Positions 16,743 through 26,037 of a stretch of 64,000 nucleotides of DNA are shown here, in pieces. The DNA lies in NCBI RefSeq assembly GCF_004134825.1, contig NZ_SDPN01000001.1, positions 184,800 through 248,799 on the forward strand, in the 5' to 3' direction. A program made the position numbers and the translations under genes. Source of the stretch: Agromyces albus. Its GTDB lineage: Bacteria; Actinomycetota; Actinomycetes; Actinomycetales; Microbacteriaceae. The stretch's first letter is position 1; each line of letters begins with the position of its first letter. The notes beneath the pieces are model-generated. The model was given only the letters and a program-made list of their open reading frames with translations. It was not told the DNA's origin and did not search any database.

Positions 16743-17813
16743 TCAGGGGGTTGAACGGTGCGGCGGCGCCGTCGTGTCGCCGAGGTGGAGGGTGCTGACG
16801 AAGGCGACGGATGCCGCCGGCTCACCCGCGAGCATCCGCACGATCGCCTCCCCGGCCGCACGGCCTTTCGCGACCGACGGTTGAACGAGGGTCGTGAGGT
16901 CGTGCTGCAGACCGTCGACGCGGATGCCGTCGAAGCCGAGCACGCTGAGTTCGCGCGGCACGGCGATGCCGAGCTCCTCGGCCGCCTGGATCACGCCGGC
17001 CGCGAGCAGGTCGCTCTGCGCGATGATCGCCGTCGGGCGGTTCGCGGGGTCAGCGAGCAGCGCCCGGCCCGCCTCGAGTCCCTCTTCGATCGAGCTCGCG
17101 GCAGCCGCGAGGCCGGTGGCGTCGGGGAACACCGCGCGGGCGCCCGCGAGGCGTTCGGTTGCAACAGCGGTCGTGCTGTCTCGTTCGAGCTCGGCGGTGA
17201 GCGGGCCGCGGGTGCGCTCGGCGTCGAGCGGCAGTGTCACGAGTGAGACCTGCGTGTGACCGAGCTCCCGCAGGTACTCGGCGCCACGGCGCGTGGCGTT
17301 GCGGTTGTCGATCGAGATCTCGGGAATGTCCTCGTCGGTCTTCCCCTCGATCGCCACGGCGGGGATGCCGCGCCGGCGGAGCACCTCGACCGAGTGCGCG
17401 AGCCTTGGACTGCACCCGATGAGCACGACCGCGTCGACCGGGGCGCTCTCGATGCCCACGGCCTGGCCGCCCGCCTCGCCGGTGTCGGTGAGGAGCAGGA
17501 GGCCCGCCCCGAGCGGGGCGATGCCCTCGGTGATGCCGTCGAGGGTCTGGATCTTCACGGGGTCGAGGAAGGCGGCGCGGACGCGCTCCTCGAGCACCAC
17601 GCCCACGATGCCCGAGCGGCCACGGCGGAGCGAGCGCCCTCGCGGGTCGGGCCCGGCGTAGCCGAGCTCGGTGGCGGCGGTGAGCACGCGCGCCTTCGTG
17701 GCATCCGACACCGGTCCTGAGCCGCTGAAGGCGAGCGACGCGGTCGACGCCGACACCCCGGCCTTCGCCGCGACGTCGGCGAGCGTGGGACGCGGAGCGG
17801 AATCCGTCTGCAT
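16743..17813 (-). CDS. LacI family transcriptional regulator (first of two)
   Basis: A 356-residue repressor: N-terminal LacI HTH (TLADVAAKAGVSASTASLAFSG, hinge reaching about residue 60) and a periplasmic-binding-like effector domain (…GIVGVVLEERVRAAFLDP…). The Ser-Thr-Ala-Ser recognition helix is of the usual LacI type. The ATG at 17813 is seven nt from a TAGAAT -10, and a palindrome CGAATCGATTCG lies between -10 and -35, indicating self-repression. The same palindrome precedes the MFS gene at 20315, so that transporter is the best candidate target. Confidence 0.9.
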   Translation of the reverse strand: MQTDSAPRPTLADVAAKAGVSASTASLAFSGSGPVSDATKARVLTAATELGYAGPDPRGRSLRRGRSGIVGVVLEERVRAAFLDPVKIQTLDGITEGIAPLGAGLLLLTDTGEAGGQAVGIESAPVDAVVLIGCSPRLAHSVEVLRRRGIPAVAIEGKTDEDIPEISIDNRNATRRGAEYLRELGHTQVSLVTLPLDAERTRGPLTAELERDSTTAVATERLAGARAVFPDATGLAAAASSIEEGLEAGRALLADPANRPTAIIAQSDLLAAGVIQAAEELGIAVPRELSVLGFDGIRVDGLQHDLTTLVQPSVAKGRAAGEAIVRMLAGEPAASVAFVSTLHLGDTTAPPHRSTP

Positions 17814-17820
17814 ACGCCCG

Positions 17821-17826
17821 ATTCTA
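17821..17826 (-). promoter_or_regulatory. Leaderless -10 element (TAGAAT) of the lacI-type gene
   Basis: Minus strand TAGAAT, seven nt, then ATG at 17813. Confidence 0.55.
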
Positions 17827-17829
17827 GGC

Positions 17830-17841
17830 CGAATCGATTCG
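17830..17841. promoter_or_regulatory. LacI-family operator CGAATCGATTCG (copy 1)
   Basis: Perfect 12-bp palindrome with a central CG, the hallmark of LacI/GalR operators, placed just upstream of the -10 of the LacI-type gene. The second copy is at 20263-20278. Confidence 0.75.
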
Positions 17842-17861
17842 ACTGGGCCCTGCAGCCGCGG

Positions 17862-19049
17862 TCAGACGGCTGCGGCCACCTCGTCGCGCGCCGCGACGAA
17901 CGCCTCGACGCAGCGCCGGATCTCGTCGTCGGAGTGCGCGGCCGACAGCTGCACGCGAATGCGCGCCTTCTCTCGCGGCACGACCGGGAAGCTGAACGCC
18001 GTGACGAACACGCCGCGCCGCTGCAACGCCTCGGCCATCCGGCCCGTGAGCACGGCATCGCCGAACATCACCGGCACGATCGCGTGCTCGCCGGGCAGGA
18101 GGTCGAACCCCGCCTTCGTCATGAGCGACCGGAACAGCTCGGCATTGCGGCGCAGCGTGGCCCGCAACTCGCCCGACTGCTCGACGAGATCGAGCGCCTG
18201 CAGCGTGCCCGCGACGATCGCGGGCGCGAGCGTGTTCGAGAAGAGATAGGGGCGCGCTCGCTGGCGCAGCAGGTCGACGATCTCGCGTCGCCCCGCGACA
18301 TAGCCGCCGGATGCCCCGCCGAGCGCCTTGCCGAAAGTGCCCGTGTAGATGTCGATCCGGCCCTCGACCCCGCAGAACTCGGGGGTGCCTCGGCCGTGCT
18401 CCCCGACGAAGCCCACGGCGTGCGAGTCATCGACGAACACGAGCGCGTCGTAGCGCTCCGCGAGGTCGCAGATCTCGGCGAGCGGCGCGAGATAGCCGTC
18501 CATCGAGAAGACGCCGTCGGTCACGACCACCCGGCGGCGGGCATCGGATGCCGCGGCGAGCTGCGCCTCGAGGTCGGCCATGTCGCGATTCCTGTAGCGA
18601 TACCGCGCGGCCTTCGAGAGCCGGATGCCGTCGATGATCGACGCGTGATTGAGCTCGTCGGAGATGATCGCGTCGTCGGGCCCGAAGAGCACCTCGAAGA
18701 TGCCGCCGTTCGCGTCGAAGCACGACGAGAAGAGGATCGTCGCCTCGACGCCGAGAAACTCCGACATCCGCTCCTCGAGCCGGAGGTGCAGCTCTTGCGT
18801 GCCGCAGATGAATCGCACGCTCGCGAGCCCGTAGCCCCACTCGTCGAGCCCGCGGCGGGCGGCCTCGACGATGCGCGGGTCGTTCGCGAGGCCCAGATAG
18901 TTGTTGGCGCAGAAGTTCAGCACCTCGCGGCCCGCGACCTCGATCTCCGACGACTGCGGACCGCGGATGCCGCGTTCGCGCTTCGTGAGCCCCGCGGCCT
19001 CGATCTCGGCGAGCTCCGCTCGCAGCTGTTCCTTCACCGTTCCGTACAT
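17862..19049 (-). CDS. kbl: Glycine C-acetyltransferase (2-amino-3-ketobutyrate CoA ligase)
   Basis: PLP enzyme of the alpha-oxoamine synthase family, converting 2-amino-3-ketobutyrate plus CoA to glycine and acetyl-CoA. 395 residues, as in E. coli Kbl. Landmarks: [13 protein letters not shown] near the N-terminus, [10 protein letters not shown] (PLP ring stacking and Asp contact) and the Schiff-base lysine in [15 protein letters not shown]. The start at 19049 shares its A with the tdh stop (TGATG), so the two are translationally coupled and complete the threonine-to-glycine route. Confidence 0.96.
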   Translation of the reverse strand: MYGTVKEQLRAELAEIEAAGLTKRERGIRGPQSSEIEVAGREVLNFCANNYLGLANDPRIVEAARRGLDEWGYGLASVRFICGTQELHLRLEERMSEFLGVEATILFSSCFDANGGIFEVLFGPDDAIISDELNHASIIDGIRLSKAARYRYRNRDMADLEAQLAAASDARRRVVVTDGVFSMDGYLAPLAEICDLAERYDALVFVDDSHAVGFVGEHGRGTPEFCGVEGRIDIYTGTFGKALGGASGGYVAGRREIVDLLRQRARPYLFSNTLAPAIVAGTLQALDLVEQSGELRATLRRNAELFRSLMTKAGFDLLPGEHAIVPVMFGDAVLTGRMAEALQRRGVFVTAFSFPVVPREKARIRVQLSAAHSDDEIRRCVEAFVAARDEVAAAV

Positions 19050-20092
19050 CACAGCTCCGTCCAGTCGAGGATGACCTTGCCGACGCCGCCGGATGCCGCG
19101 GCATCGAACGCCGCGCGCCACTCGCGTGCCGGATAGCGATCCGAGATGATCGAGGCGACGCGATCGTGCAGCGTCTCGCTCGTCTGCAGCATCGCGCTCA
19201 TCGAGTTCCAGGTCTCGAACATCTCGCGCCCGTAGATGCCCTTCATCGTGAGCATGTGCGTCACGACCTTGCCCCAGTCGATCGCGAAGGGCTCTGCGGG
19301 GAGGCCGAGCAGGGCGATGCGGCCGCCGTGGTTCATGTTCTCGATCATCTGCGGCAGGGCGGATGGCGCTCCGCTCATCTCGAAGCCGACGTCGAAGCCC
19401 TCGCGCATGCCGAGCCGGTGCTGCACGTCGCGGAGGTTCTCGACCGTCACGTCGACCGCGGCATCCGCGCCCATCTCCATCGCGAGTTCGAGCCGGGAGG
19501 AGCTGACATCGGTCGCGACGATGAAGCGAGCGCCGACGTGCCGCGCGACGGCGATCGACATGAGGCCGATCGGGCCGCAGCCCGTGACGAGCACGTCTTC
19601 ACCGACGACCGAGAAGGTGAGCGCGGTGTGCACCGCGTTGCCGAACGGGTCGAAGATCGCGCCCACGTTCGGCTCGATGGGCGAAGCATGCACCCACACG
19701 TTGGCCCCGGGGAGCACGACGAACTCGGCGAACGCCCCGTCGCGCTGCAGGCCCACGCCCTGCGTGCGGATGCACATCTGCCGTCGCCCCGCTCGGCAGT
19801 TGCGGCACATGCCGCACACGATGTGGCCCTCGCCCGACACGCGGTCGCCCACGATGACGTCGTGCACGAGCTCGCCGACCTCGACGACCTCGCCGTAGAA
19901 CTCGTGGCCCGGAATGAGGGGGGCCGCGATCGTCGAGGCCGCCCAGTCGTCCCAGCGCTCGATGTGCAGGTCGGTGCCGCAGATGCCCGTGCGCAGCACC
20001 CGGATCTTCACGTCGGCGGCGCCGGTCTCGGGCTCTGGGCGATCGACGTACTCGAGCCCCGCGCCGGGCGCGGGCTTGAAAAGGGCCTTCAT
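19049..20092 (-). CDS. tdh: L-threonine 3-dehydrogenase
   Basis: Zinc-dependent medium-chain dehydrogenase oxidising L-threonine to 2-amino-3-ketobutyrate with NAD+. 347 residues. Catalytic zinc ligands in GICGTDLH and GHEFYG; the structural zinc lobe is the four-cysteine cluster [15 protein letters not shown]; the Rossmann motif is [20 protein letters not shown] and the [12 protein letters not shown] segment are typical of Tdh rather than other MDRs. The ATG at 20092 follows GAGG by five nt. Upstream in-frame codons extend far but lack any support. First gene of the tdh-kbl operon. Confidence 0.96.
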   Translation of the reverse strand: MKALFKPAPGAGLEYVDRPEPETGAADVKIRVLRTGICGTDLHIERWDDWAASTIAAPLIPGHEFYGEVVEVGELVHDVIVGDRVSGEGHIVCGMCRNCRAGRRQMCIRTQGVGLQRDGAFAEFVVLPGANVWVHASPIEPNVGAIFDPFGNAVHTALTFSVVGEDVLVTGCGPIGLMSIAVARHVGARFIVATDVSSSRLELAMEMGADAAVDVTVENLRDVQHRLGMREGFDVGFEMSGAPSALPQMIENMNHGGRIALLGLPAEPFAIDWGKVVTHMLTMKGIYGREMFETWNSMSAMLQTSETLHDRVASIISDRYPAREWRAAFDAAASGGVGKVILDWTEL

Positions 20093-20262
20093 CGAAACCT
20101 CGGTGTTTCTCTGGAACGCGAGCCGGCTCGTCTCCGGCTCTGGGTCGGGGCGGGATTGTGTCCGGATGCCCCGAGTGCCAGTCAGCTCATCGTATCCACG
20201 GATGCCGCGGGCGAAGTGTTGCGGACGTCGGGGGTCATCGATATGGTTCTTCAACCGGGGTT

Positions 20263-20278
20263 GTCGAATCGATTCGAC
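20263..20278. promoter_or_regulatory. LacI-family operator GTCGAATCGATTCGAC (copy 2)
   Basis: Perfect 16-bp palindrome in the divergent region between tdh (starts 20092) and the MFS gene (starts 20315). It contains the full 12-bp core found in front of the LacI-type gene at 17813. The distance (37 nt) to the MFS start suits repression of that gene. Confidence 0.75.
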
Positions 20279-20314
20279 CTTCACGGCCGGGTCCGAGACG
20301 ATGAAGTAGAGCTC

Positions 20315-21565
20315 ATGACGGAAACACCACGCGAAATGACACGAACGAGCCGCTCCACCCGTGAACTCATCGGGTGGCGGAATGCGATCTTCACGGTCTT
20401 CTTCCTCAGCGGGCTGAGCTTCGCGAGCTGGGTGGCTCGCCTCCCGGCGATCCGCGACGACACGAGCCTCAACACCCAGGGCGTCGGCCTCGTCATCCTG
20501 AGCGGGTCGATCGCCTCCGTGCTGGGCCTCATTGCTGCGCCCGGCCTTCTGGCGCGCTTCGGCGCGCGATCCGGCATGATCGGGGTGCTCGTCGCGGTCT
20601 CGGTGGGCCTCGTGCTCGTCGGGCTCGGTGGGTCCGTTGTTCCGTCGATCACCCTCTTGGTGATCGGCCTTGCGTTCGTCGGATTCGGCAACGGCGCGGT
20701 CGACGTGATGATGAACGTCGAGGGGGCCGAGGCCGAACGGGAGATCGGCCGCACGCTCATGCCGCTCATGCACGCGTTCTTCAGCTTCGGCACGGTCGCC
20801 GGCGCCGGGCTCGCCGCTGTGGCATCCGCTCTCTCCGTCTCCGTCGCCGTACACCTCGGCGTCATCGCGGTGCTCATCGCGATCGGCGTCATCGTCGCCG
20901 TGCGCTTCGTGCCGTTGCGTGAAGAGCTCGGCGACGATACGCACACCGACACGCCCCGAACGCCATGGCGCGAGCGCTTGCGCGAGGGCCTCTCGGTCTG
21001 GGCCGACCTCCGCCTCCTCCTCATCGGCGTCGTGATGCTCGGCATGTCCTTCGCCGAGGGAAGCGCCGGCGACTGGCTCGCCCTCGCGGTGGTCGACGGG
21101 CACGGATACGACGAGACGACCGGTGCCGCGGTCTTCACCGTCTTCACCGTGGCGATGACGGCTGGCCGCGTACTGGGCGGCCCGTTCATCGACCGGTTCG
21201 GCCGGGTCCCGATGCTGCGCATCCTCGCGGCGATGGGTGTCGCCGGGCTCGCGCTCTTCATCTACGCCACCGAACCGTGGATGCTCATCGTCGGCACCGT
21301 GCTCTGGGGGCTCGGTGGCGCGCTCGGGTTCCCCGTCGGCATGTCGGCCGCGGCCGACGTGCCCGACCGCCGCGCCGCGGCCGCCCGCGTGACCGCCGTG
21401 GCGATCATCGGATACTGCGCATTCCTCGTCGGCCCACCGTTCCTCGGATTCCTCGGCCAGCAGTTCGGCCTCCTGAACGCGCTGCTCGTGATTCTCCTCC
21501 TCATGGTGATGGCGGGGCTCGCAGCCCCGGCCGCCAAAGAACGCTCGCCTCGAATCGACGCCTGA
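20315..21565 (+). CDS. Major facilitator superfamily transporter
   Basis: A 416-residue, twelve-helix transporter. Helix 1 opens with [25 protein letters not shown], as in the FucP/YbjJ-like sugar or metabolite MFS group; a loop 2-3 motif (LARFGARSG), a loop 8-9 repeat (IDRFGRVPM) and [15 protein letters not shown] are visible. ATG at 20315 is preferred over the in-frame ATG at 20336. A LacI-type operator lies 37 nt upstream, suggesting that the substrate is a carbohydrate-like inducer. The substrate itself is unknown. Confidence 0.88.
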   Translation: MTETPREMTRTSRSTRELIGWRNAIFTVFFLSGLSFASWVARLPAIRDDTSLNTQGVGLVILSGSIASVLGLIAAPGLLARFGARSGMIGVLVAVSVGLVLVGLGGSVVPSITLLVIGLAFVGFGNGAVDVMMNVEGAEAEREIGRTLMPLMHAFFSFGTVAGAGLAAVASALSVSVAVHLGVIAVLIAIGVIVAVRFVPLREELGDDTHTDTPRTPWRERLREGLSVWADLRLLLIGVVMLGMSFAEGSAGDWLALAVVDGHGYDETTGAAVFTVFTVAMTAGRVLGGPFIDRFGRVPMLRILAAMGVAGLALFIYATEPWMLIVGTVLWGLGGALGFPVGMSAAADVPDRRAAAARVTAVAIIGYCAFLVGPPFLGFLGQQFGLLNALLVILLLMVMAGLAAPAAKERSPRIDA

Positions 21566-21599
21566 GCACCCGACGCCGCCCCGCGTCATCCGTCGGCCG

Positions 21600-21605
21600 T
21601 ACACT
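21600..21605 (+). promoter_or_regulatory. Leaderless -10 element (TACACT) of nucS
   Basis: TACACT, then CGACAG, then GTG at 21612. Confidence 0.6.
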
Positions 21606-21611
21606 CGACAG

Positions 21612-22307
21612 GTGCGTCTCGTCATCGCCCGCTGCTCCGTCGATTACGCGGGCCGCCTCACCGCCCATCTGCCGCTCGCCACGCGGCTGCTCATGGTCAA
21701 GGGCGACGGAAGCCTGCTCGTGCACTCCGATGGCGGCAGCTACAAGCCGCTCAACTGGATGAGCCCGCCGTGCACGCTCGCGACGCTCGAGCCCGACGAA
21801 GACCAGCGCGAGGCCGGCATCCGCGAGCTCTGGAAGGTCACGCACACGAAGACCGCCGACCAGCTCATCGTGTCGATCCACGAGGTCCTGCACGATTCGG
21901 CTCACGAGCTCGGTGCCGACCCGGGCCTGCAGAAAGACGGCGTCGAGGCGCACTTGCAGAAACTGCTCGCCGAGCAGATCGAACTCCTCGGCGAGGGTCA
22001 CCGGCTCGTGCGCCGCGAGTACATGACGGCGATCGGTCCGGTCGACATCCTGGCGACGGATGCCTCGGGCGCCTCGGTCGCGGTCGAACTCAAGCGCCGC
22101 GGCGACATCGACGGCGTCGAGCAGCTCACCCGCTATCTCGAGCTCATGAATCGCGACCCGCGGCTCGCGCCGGTGCGGGGCGTGTTCGCCGCGCAGGAGA
22201 TCAAGCCGCAGGCCCGCATGCTCGCCGAGGACCGCGGCATCCGCTGCCTCGTGCTCGACTACGACGCGATGCGCGGGCTCGACGACAGCGACTCCCGCCT
22301 CTTCTGA
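21612..22307 (+). CDS. nucS: Mismatch-specific endonuclease NucS/EndoMS
   Basis: DNA mismatch endonuclease that replaces MutS/MutL in most actinobacteria and some archaea. The 231-residue protein has the N-terminal DNA-binding domain ([20 protein letters not shown]…, [11 protein letters not shown]) and the C-terminal PD-(D/E)XK nuclease core: E in [15 protein letters not shown] in VDILATD, ExK in VAVELKRR. The tail ends SRLF, matching the sliding-clamp contact reported for the family. GTG start fixed by the leaderless promoter. It supports an actinobacterial origin. Confidence 0.96.
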   Translation: MRLVIARCSVDYAGRLTAHLPLATRLLMVKGDGSLLVHSDGGSYKPLNWMSPPCTLATLEPDEDQREAGIRELWKVTHTKTADQLIVSIHEVLHDSAHELGADPGLQKDGVEAHLQKLLAEQIELLGEGHRLVRREYMTAIGPVDILATDASGASVAVELKRRGDIDGVEQLTRYLELMNRDPRLAPVRGVFAAQEIKPQARMLAEDRGIRCLVLDYDAMRGLDDSDSRLF

Positions 22308-22379
22308 GTATTCCCTGACGGTTCCCTGAGGAAGCACCGGCCAACACTTTCCTGAGAATGGCTCACGTCTAAGTCCGCG

Positions 22380-22385
22380 TAAGAT
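22380..22385 (+). promoter_or_regulatory. Leaderless -10 element (TAAGAT)
   Basis: TAAGAT, then GTCACG, then GTG at 22392. Confidence 0.55.
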
Positions 22386-22391
22386 GTCACG

Positions 22392-23084
22392 GTGACTTCC
22401 CCGACCACACCCACTACGACGACCATCGCGCCGACGCGCACCTGGTCTGCCGTGCTCTTCGATCTCGACGGCACGATCGTCGACTCCGCATCGGACATCA
22501 CGGCGTCGCTCGCCCACATGTTCACGGAGCTCGGACTCGACGTGCCCTCTGAAGACGTGCTGCTCGCCTACGTCGGACCGCCGCTGCTCGACAGCCTGCG
22601 GCTGAGCGCCGGGTTCGACGACGAAGAAGCGTGGGCGGCCCTCAACATCTACCGCGACCACTACGCCGACCACGTGCTCAACTCGCCGGTGTTCCCCGGC
22701 GTCGCGGGCGTGCTCGAGCGGCTGCACGCCGCGGGCATCCCGGTCGCGCTCGCGACGAGCAAGCCCGAGTCCATGGCTCGCAAGGTGCTCGATCACGCCG
22801 GGCTCAGCCAGTACTTCACCGAGATCACCGGCGCGAGCGACGACGAGGAGCTCAGCACGAAAGCCGAAGTCGTACGCGAGGCGCTGCGCCGCCTGCAGGC
22901 GAACGGCATCGACACGGGCAACGCCGTCATGGTCGGCGACCGCGGCTACGACACGCTCGGCGCTGCCGCGAACGGCGTGCCGACGATCCTCGTCGAGTGG
23001 GGTTACGGCTCCCCCGCCGAGGCCGTCGACGCGATGGCGGTCGTGCACTCCGCCGACCAGCTGCGCAACCTCCTGCTCGGCTGA
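22392..23084 (+). CDS. HAD family hydrolase (phosphoglycolate phosphatase-like)
   Basis: Magnesium-dependent phosphatase of HAD subfamily IA, 230 residues. Motif I is FDLDGTIVDS (nucleophile Asp24, acid/base Asp26), motif II ALATSK, motif III the lysine in ELSTKAEVV, motif IV VGDRGYD. The helical cap (about 38-105; LLAYVGPPLLDSL) matches Gph/PpaX-type enzymes that hydrolyse 2-phosphoglycolate or pyrophosphate. Starts with a threonine-rich extension of about 15 residues. GTG start from the leaderless promoter. Confidence 0.9.
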   Translation: MTSPTTPTTTTIAPTRTWSAVLFDLDGTIVDSASDITASLAHMFTELGLDVPSEDVLLAYVGPPLLDSLRLSAGFDDEEAWAALNIYRDHYADHVLNSPVFPGVAGVLERLHAAGIPVALATSKPESMARKVLDHAGLSQYFTEITGASDDEELSTKAEVVREALRRLQANGIDTGNAVMVGDRGYDTLGAAANGVPTILVEWGYGSPAEAVDAMAVVHSADQLRNLLLG

Positions 23085-23150
23085 GAGCGCTCCCCAGTAC
23101 ACGCCTCGGTCGCCGCACGCAACGGGCAGAGGCAGGCGGCGACGCCGAAC

Positions 23151-23156
23151 TACGCT
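23151..23156 (+). promoter_or_regulatory. Leaderless -10 element (TACGCT)
   Basis: TACGCT, then GAGGCA, then ATG at 23163. Confidence 0.55.
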
Positions 23157-23162
23157 GAGGCA

Positions 23163-24029
23163 ATGACCGATGCCGCGCTGATCGGTCCGGTGTCGCCACC
23201 TGACCTCCATGTGATGACCTTCAACATCCGCCGGCGCTTCGCTCGGGTCAGGCCCGGGAGTCCCGATCGCTGGGTCACGCGCAGGCAGCTCGTCCAGCGC
23301 ATCCTCGCCGCAGAGCAGCCGACGCTCCTGGGCGTGCAGGAGGCATTGACCGACCAGGTCGACTTCATCGCGGACGCCCTCGGACCGCACTACAAGTGGA
23401 TCGGGCGCGGCCGCAATCCGTCGGGTACCGGCGAGCATTGCGCGATCTTCTACGACTCGCAACGGTTGAAGCTGAAGGACTGGCAGCAGCTCGCCCTGTC
23501 GGCGACGCCGGATCTGCACGGTTCCAGGTCGTGGGGCAACGTGACACGGCGGATCGTCGTGTCGGCCACCTTCACCGATCGGGCGACCGGCGCACCGCTC
23601 GTCGCCTTGAACACCCATCTCGACCATCTCTCGTGGCGGTCGCGGCTCGAGTCGGCGCAGTTCATCCTGAATCTCGTGCAGGATACTCGTGACTCCCAGC
23701 CGGGCACTGCGATCGTGGTGACCGGCGACTTCAACGCGGGCGAGCATTCAGCCGTTTACCGCCGGCTGACGGAGGACGGGGTGCTCCGTGACGCATGGGA
23801 GGCGGCGGCCGCGCAATTGACGCCGCAGTGGGGAACCTTCTCGAACTATCGTGGCCGCCGCCCGGGCGGCAAGCGCATCGACCTCATCCTCCTGGGCGAG
23901 GGAGTCGAAGTGGTGAGCACCGGCATCAACGCCGCACGGTTCGACGGCAAGGCGGCATCCGACCACGAACCCGTGCAGGCGGTGCTGCGCTACGACAACC
24001 CCTCGTCCAAGGCGTCGGGGCGGGGTTAG
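23163..24029 (+). CDS. Endonuclease/exonuclease/phosphatase (EEP) family protein
   Basis: A 288-residue metal-dependent phosphoesterase of the DNase I-like fold. Catalytic landmarks in order: Asn in MTFNIRR, Glu in LLGVQEAL, NTHLDHLSW, GDFNAGEHS (Asp/Asn pair) and the C-terminal ASDHEPVQA (Asp-His). No signal peptide, so intracellular. The family covers nucleases, phospholipid and sugar phosphatases; nothing here decides the substrate. Its start is set by a leaderless promoter. Confidence 0.9.
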   Translation: MTDAALIGPVSPPDLHVMTFNIRRRFARVRPGSPDRWVTRRQLVQRILAAEQPTLLGVQEALTDQVDFIADALGPHYKWIGRGRNPSGTGEHCAIFYDSQRLKLKDWQQLALSATPDLHGSRSWGNVTRRIVVSATFTDRATGAPLVALNTHLDHLSWRSRLESAQFILNLVQDTRDSQPGTAIVVTGDFNAGEHSAVYRRLTEDGVLRDAWEAAAAQLTPQWGTFSNYRGRRPGGKRIDLILLGEGVEVVSTGINAARFDGKAASDHEPVQAVLRYDNPSSKASGRG

Positions 24030-24032
24030 TCT
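24027..24032 (+). promoter_or_regulatory. Leaderless -10 element (TAGTCT)
   Basis: TAGTCT, then GCTGCC, then ATG at 24039; it overlaps the stop codon of the preceding gene. Confidence 0.55.
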
Positions 24033-24038
24033 GCTGCC

Positions 24039-24647
24039 ATGATCCGCACACTGCTGCGTGCCCCACAGGGAGCCGGCGAGGTGGCCGCCGACGCGCTCCG
24101 GGTGCTTGCGGCGATCAGCATCGTCGTCGCGGGCATCGGTTGGGGTCCGCTCTCCGGGCTGAGCTTCGTGCTCGTGACCGGCGCGATGTTCCTCCCTCGT
24201 CTTCTGGGCGTTCGGCCCTCCTTCGACATCGTGTTCGGTGTCGCATCGCTCGCCGCCGCCTGGAGCAGCGTGCTGGACATCTACATCACGGTGCGCTGGT
24301 GGGACCTCCCGATCCACTTCCTCACCAACGGAATCTGGGCGGCGCTCGCCTACCTCCTGCTCGTGCGATTCGGCATCGTGGCGGATGCCGCGACGCTCCC
24401 GCGCCCGGCGGTGTCAGCCGCACTCATGACCACCGCGCTCGGACTCTCGCTCGGCGTGTTGTGGGAGATGTTCGAGTGGTTCGGGCACAACTTCATCGAC
24501 GGTGAGATCTACGTCGGCTACACCGACTCCATCGGAGACCTGCTCATCGGCGGTGTCGGCGCCCTGCTCGCCGGGTGCAGCATGCGCTACCTCGCGGCTC
24601 GACCCGGTGTCGCCCACGACCGAGAGCCTTCGCCGGTGGTCGAGTAG
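24039..24647 (+). CDS. DUF2238/YjdF-like integral membrane protein
   Basis: A 202-residue protein with about six hydrophobic segments. The C-terminal half has the conserved polar pattern of this group: WEMFEWFGH (Glu and Trp in a helix) and YVGYTDSIGDLLIGGVGALLAG, with an earlier WWDLPIHFLTNG. The function of the family is unknown. The last codons and the TAG stop lie inside a dispersed repeat (24635-24675), so the C-terminus (…PSPVVE) has probably been rewritten by repeat insertion. Confidence 0.78.
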   Translation: MIRTLLRAPQGAGEVAADALRVLAAISIVVAGIGWGPLSGLSFVLVTGAMFLPRLLGVRPSFDIVFGVASLAAAWSSVLDIYITVRWWDLPIHFLTNGIWAALAYLLLVRFGIVADAATLPRPAVSAALMTTALGLSLGVLWEMFEWFGHNFIDGEIYVGYTDSIGDLLIGGVGALLAGCSMRYLAARPGVAHDREPSPVVE

Positions 24648-24675
24648 CCAGCGAGGCAGGCGTATCGAAACCACC
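24635..24675 (-). repeat. Dispersed palindromic repeat (copy 2)
   Basis: GGTGGTCGAGTAG … TATCGAAACCACC, a 41-bp element with complementary ends, in inverted orientation relative to the copy at 7620. It supplies the stop codon of the preceding gene and could form a terminator hairpin. Confidence 0.8.
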
Positions 24676-24741
24676 CTCGCCACCCGCGGCCCCGCGACAT
24701 CCGACACACCCGCGACACACGCCGTTGGTAGAACGGTGGGC

Positions 24742-26028
24742 ATGCTCTCCCTCACCGGCGCCGAAGCGATCCTCGTCGACCCCCTCACCCTGCGGGGCGG
24801 CGACCTCCATGTGGCCGACGGCGTGATCGTCGACGGGGCACCGCCAGGCGCCGAGTCGATCGACGTGAGCGGCTGCGTCGTCACCGCCGGCCTCGTGAAT
24901 GCGCACCACCACTTGCTGCAGAGCGCGTTCCGCACACTGCCCGGCACCCGCAGCGTGCCGATGGCGGAGTGGCTGCCGGCCATGGCGGCCGCATACTCGA
25001 CAGCGGTCGTCGACCCCGAGCTCGCCTCGGTCGCCGCGCGGGTCGGACTCGCCGAGGGTCTGCTCTCCGGAGTGACCACGGTGGCCGACCACCACCTCAC
25101 CTGGCCGAGCGGCGTCGACAGCGTCGGCGTCGCGCAGGCGACGGCCGATGCCGCCCGTGACCTCGGTGCGCGGCTCGTCTTCGTGCGCGGCGCCGCTCGC
25201 GACGACCCCGAGGAGGCTGCAGCCTCCGCCGAGGCGATCGCACGGGCGCTCCCGCTCGGCGCAGGCGGCGTCTCGACCGACGGCATGCTGCAACTCGCGG
25301 TCGGGCCGGCCGGCGTGCACAGCGACGGCGAGGAGACGTTTCGTCTGCTCGGCGAGGTCGCCGCGCGACACGGACTCCGGCGCCGCACTCAGGCGAACGA
25401 GCAGGTCGACGTCGCGATCGCGCTCGAGCGGTACGGCCGGCGCCCTCTCGACCTGCTCGAGGAGTGGGGTTGGCTCGCGCCCGACGTCACGCTCGCCCAC
25501 CTGTGCGGCGTGACCGAAGACGAGATCGGCCGGCTCGCGGCATGCGGCATCACCGCCACTCACGCGCCGGGCTGCGACGTCATGATGGGCTGGGGCGTCG
25601 CCCCCGTCGCCGCGCTCCGCGACGCCGGCATCGTCGTGGGGCTCGGTACGAGCGGCGGAGGATCGAACGACGCGGGCCACCTGCTCGCCGACGCACGGCT
25701 CGCGATGCAGGTCTCCGGCCTCCTCGGCCCGGCGCTCGCAGCGCACGACGTGCTCGGGATGGCCACCGAGGGGTCCGCACTCGGCCTCGGGCGGGCAGAG
25801 CTCGGACACGTGAGGCCCGGCGCAGCCGCCGACCTCTGCGTGTGGGATGTCTCGGGCGTCGCCGATGCCGGCGTCGCCGACCCGGTCGCGGGGCTGCTGT
25901 GGGCGTCGCCGGGGCGCCGGCCGAAGCACGTGATCGTCGCAGGCCGGGTGGTGGTGCGCGACTCGGTGCTCGTCACCGCCGACGAGCACGACCTCGTCGC
26001 GGCGATGCGAGCCCGCGTCCGACGCTGA
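24742..26028 (+). CDS. Amidohydrolase-superfamily protein (8-oxoguanine/isoguanine deaminase-like) with altered metal ligands
   Basis: A 428-residue TIM-barrel amidohydrolase whose layout matches aminohydrolases of the AtzB/8-oxoguanine deaminase group: N-terminal beta-sandwich strand, HxH at 55/57 (NAHHHLLQ), TTVADHH at 113-118, LAHLCGVTEDE (His253) and a terminal CVWDVSG sandwich. Two expected metal-site positions differ: the beta-5 His of HTHLAE-like motifs is Gln217 (RTQANEQ) and the beta-8 Asp of GVDGSASND-like motifs is Ser304 (GTSGGGSND). The alignment is from memory. It may use one metal differently, or be non-catalytic. The ATG at 24742 follows TAGAAC-N7. Convergent with the reductase gene. 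Confidence 0.8.
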   Translation: MLSLTGAEAILVDPLTLRGGDLHVADGVIVDGAPPGAESIDVSGCVVTAGLVNAHHHLLQSAFRTLPGTRSVPMAEWLPAMAAAYSTAVVDPELASVAARVGLAEGLLSGVTTVADHHLTWPSGVDSVGVAQATADAARDLGARLVFVRGAARDDPEEAAASAEAIARALPLGAGGVSTDGMLQLAVGPAGVHSDGEETFRLLGEVAARHGLRRRTQANEQVDVAIALERYGRRPLDLLEEWGWLAPDVTLAHLCGVTEDEIGRLAACGITATHAPGCDVMMGWGVAPVAALRDAGIVVGLGTSGGGSNDAGHLLADARLAMQVSGLLGPALAAHDVLGMATEGSALGLGRAELGHVRPGAAADLCVWDVSGVADAGVADPVAGLLWASPGRRPKHVIVAGRVVVRDSVLVTADEHDLVAAMRARVRR

Positions 26029-26037
26029 GCGCCCGGA

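Noticed and set aside
19049..21625. Very long open frames opposite or extending real genes (for example 19166-21565 plus, 29831-32143 minus, 36409-39105 minus, 47071-49317 minus)
   Set aside because: High-GC shadow frames: Arg/His/Glu-rich translations without known domains, lying over genes with clear catalytic motifs. The frames containing tdh and the MFS gene extend upstream only because stops are rare.
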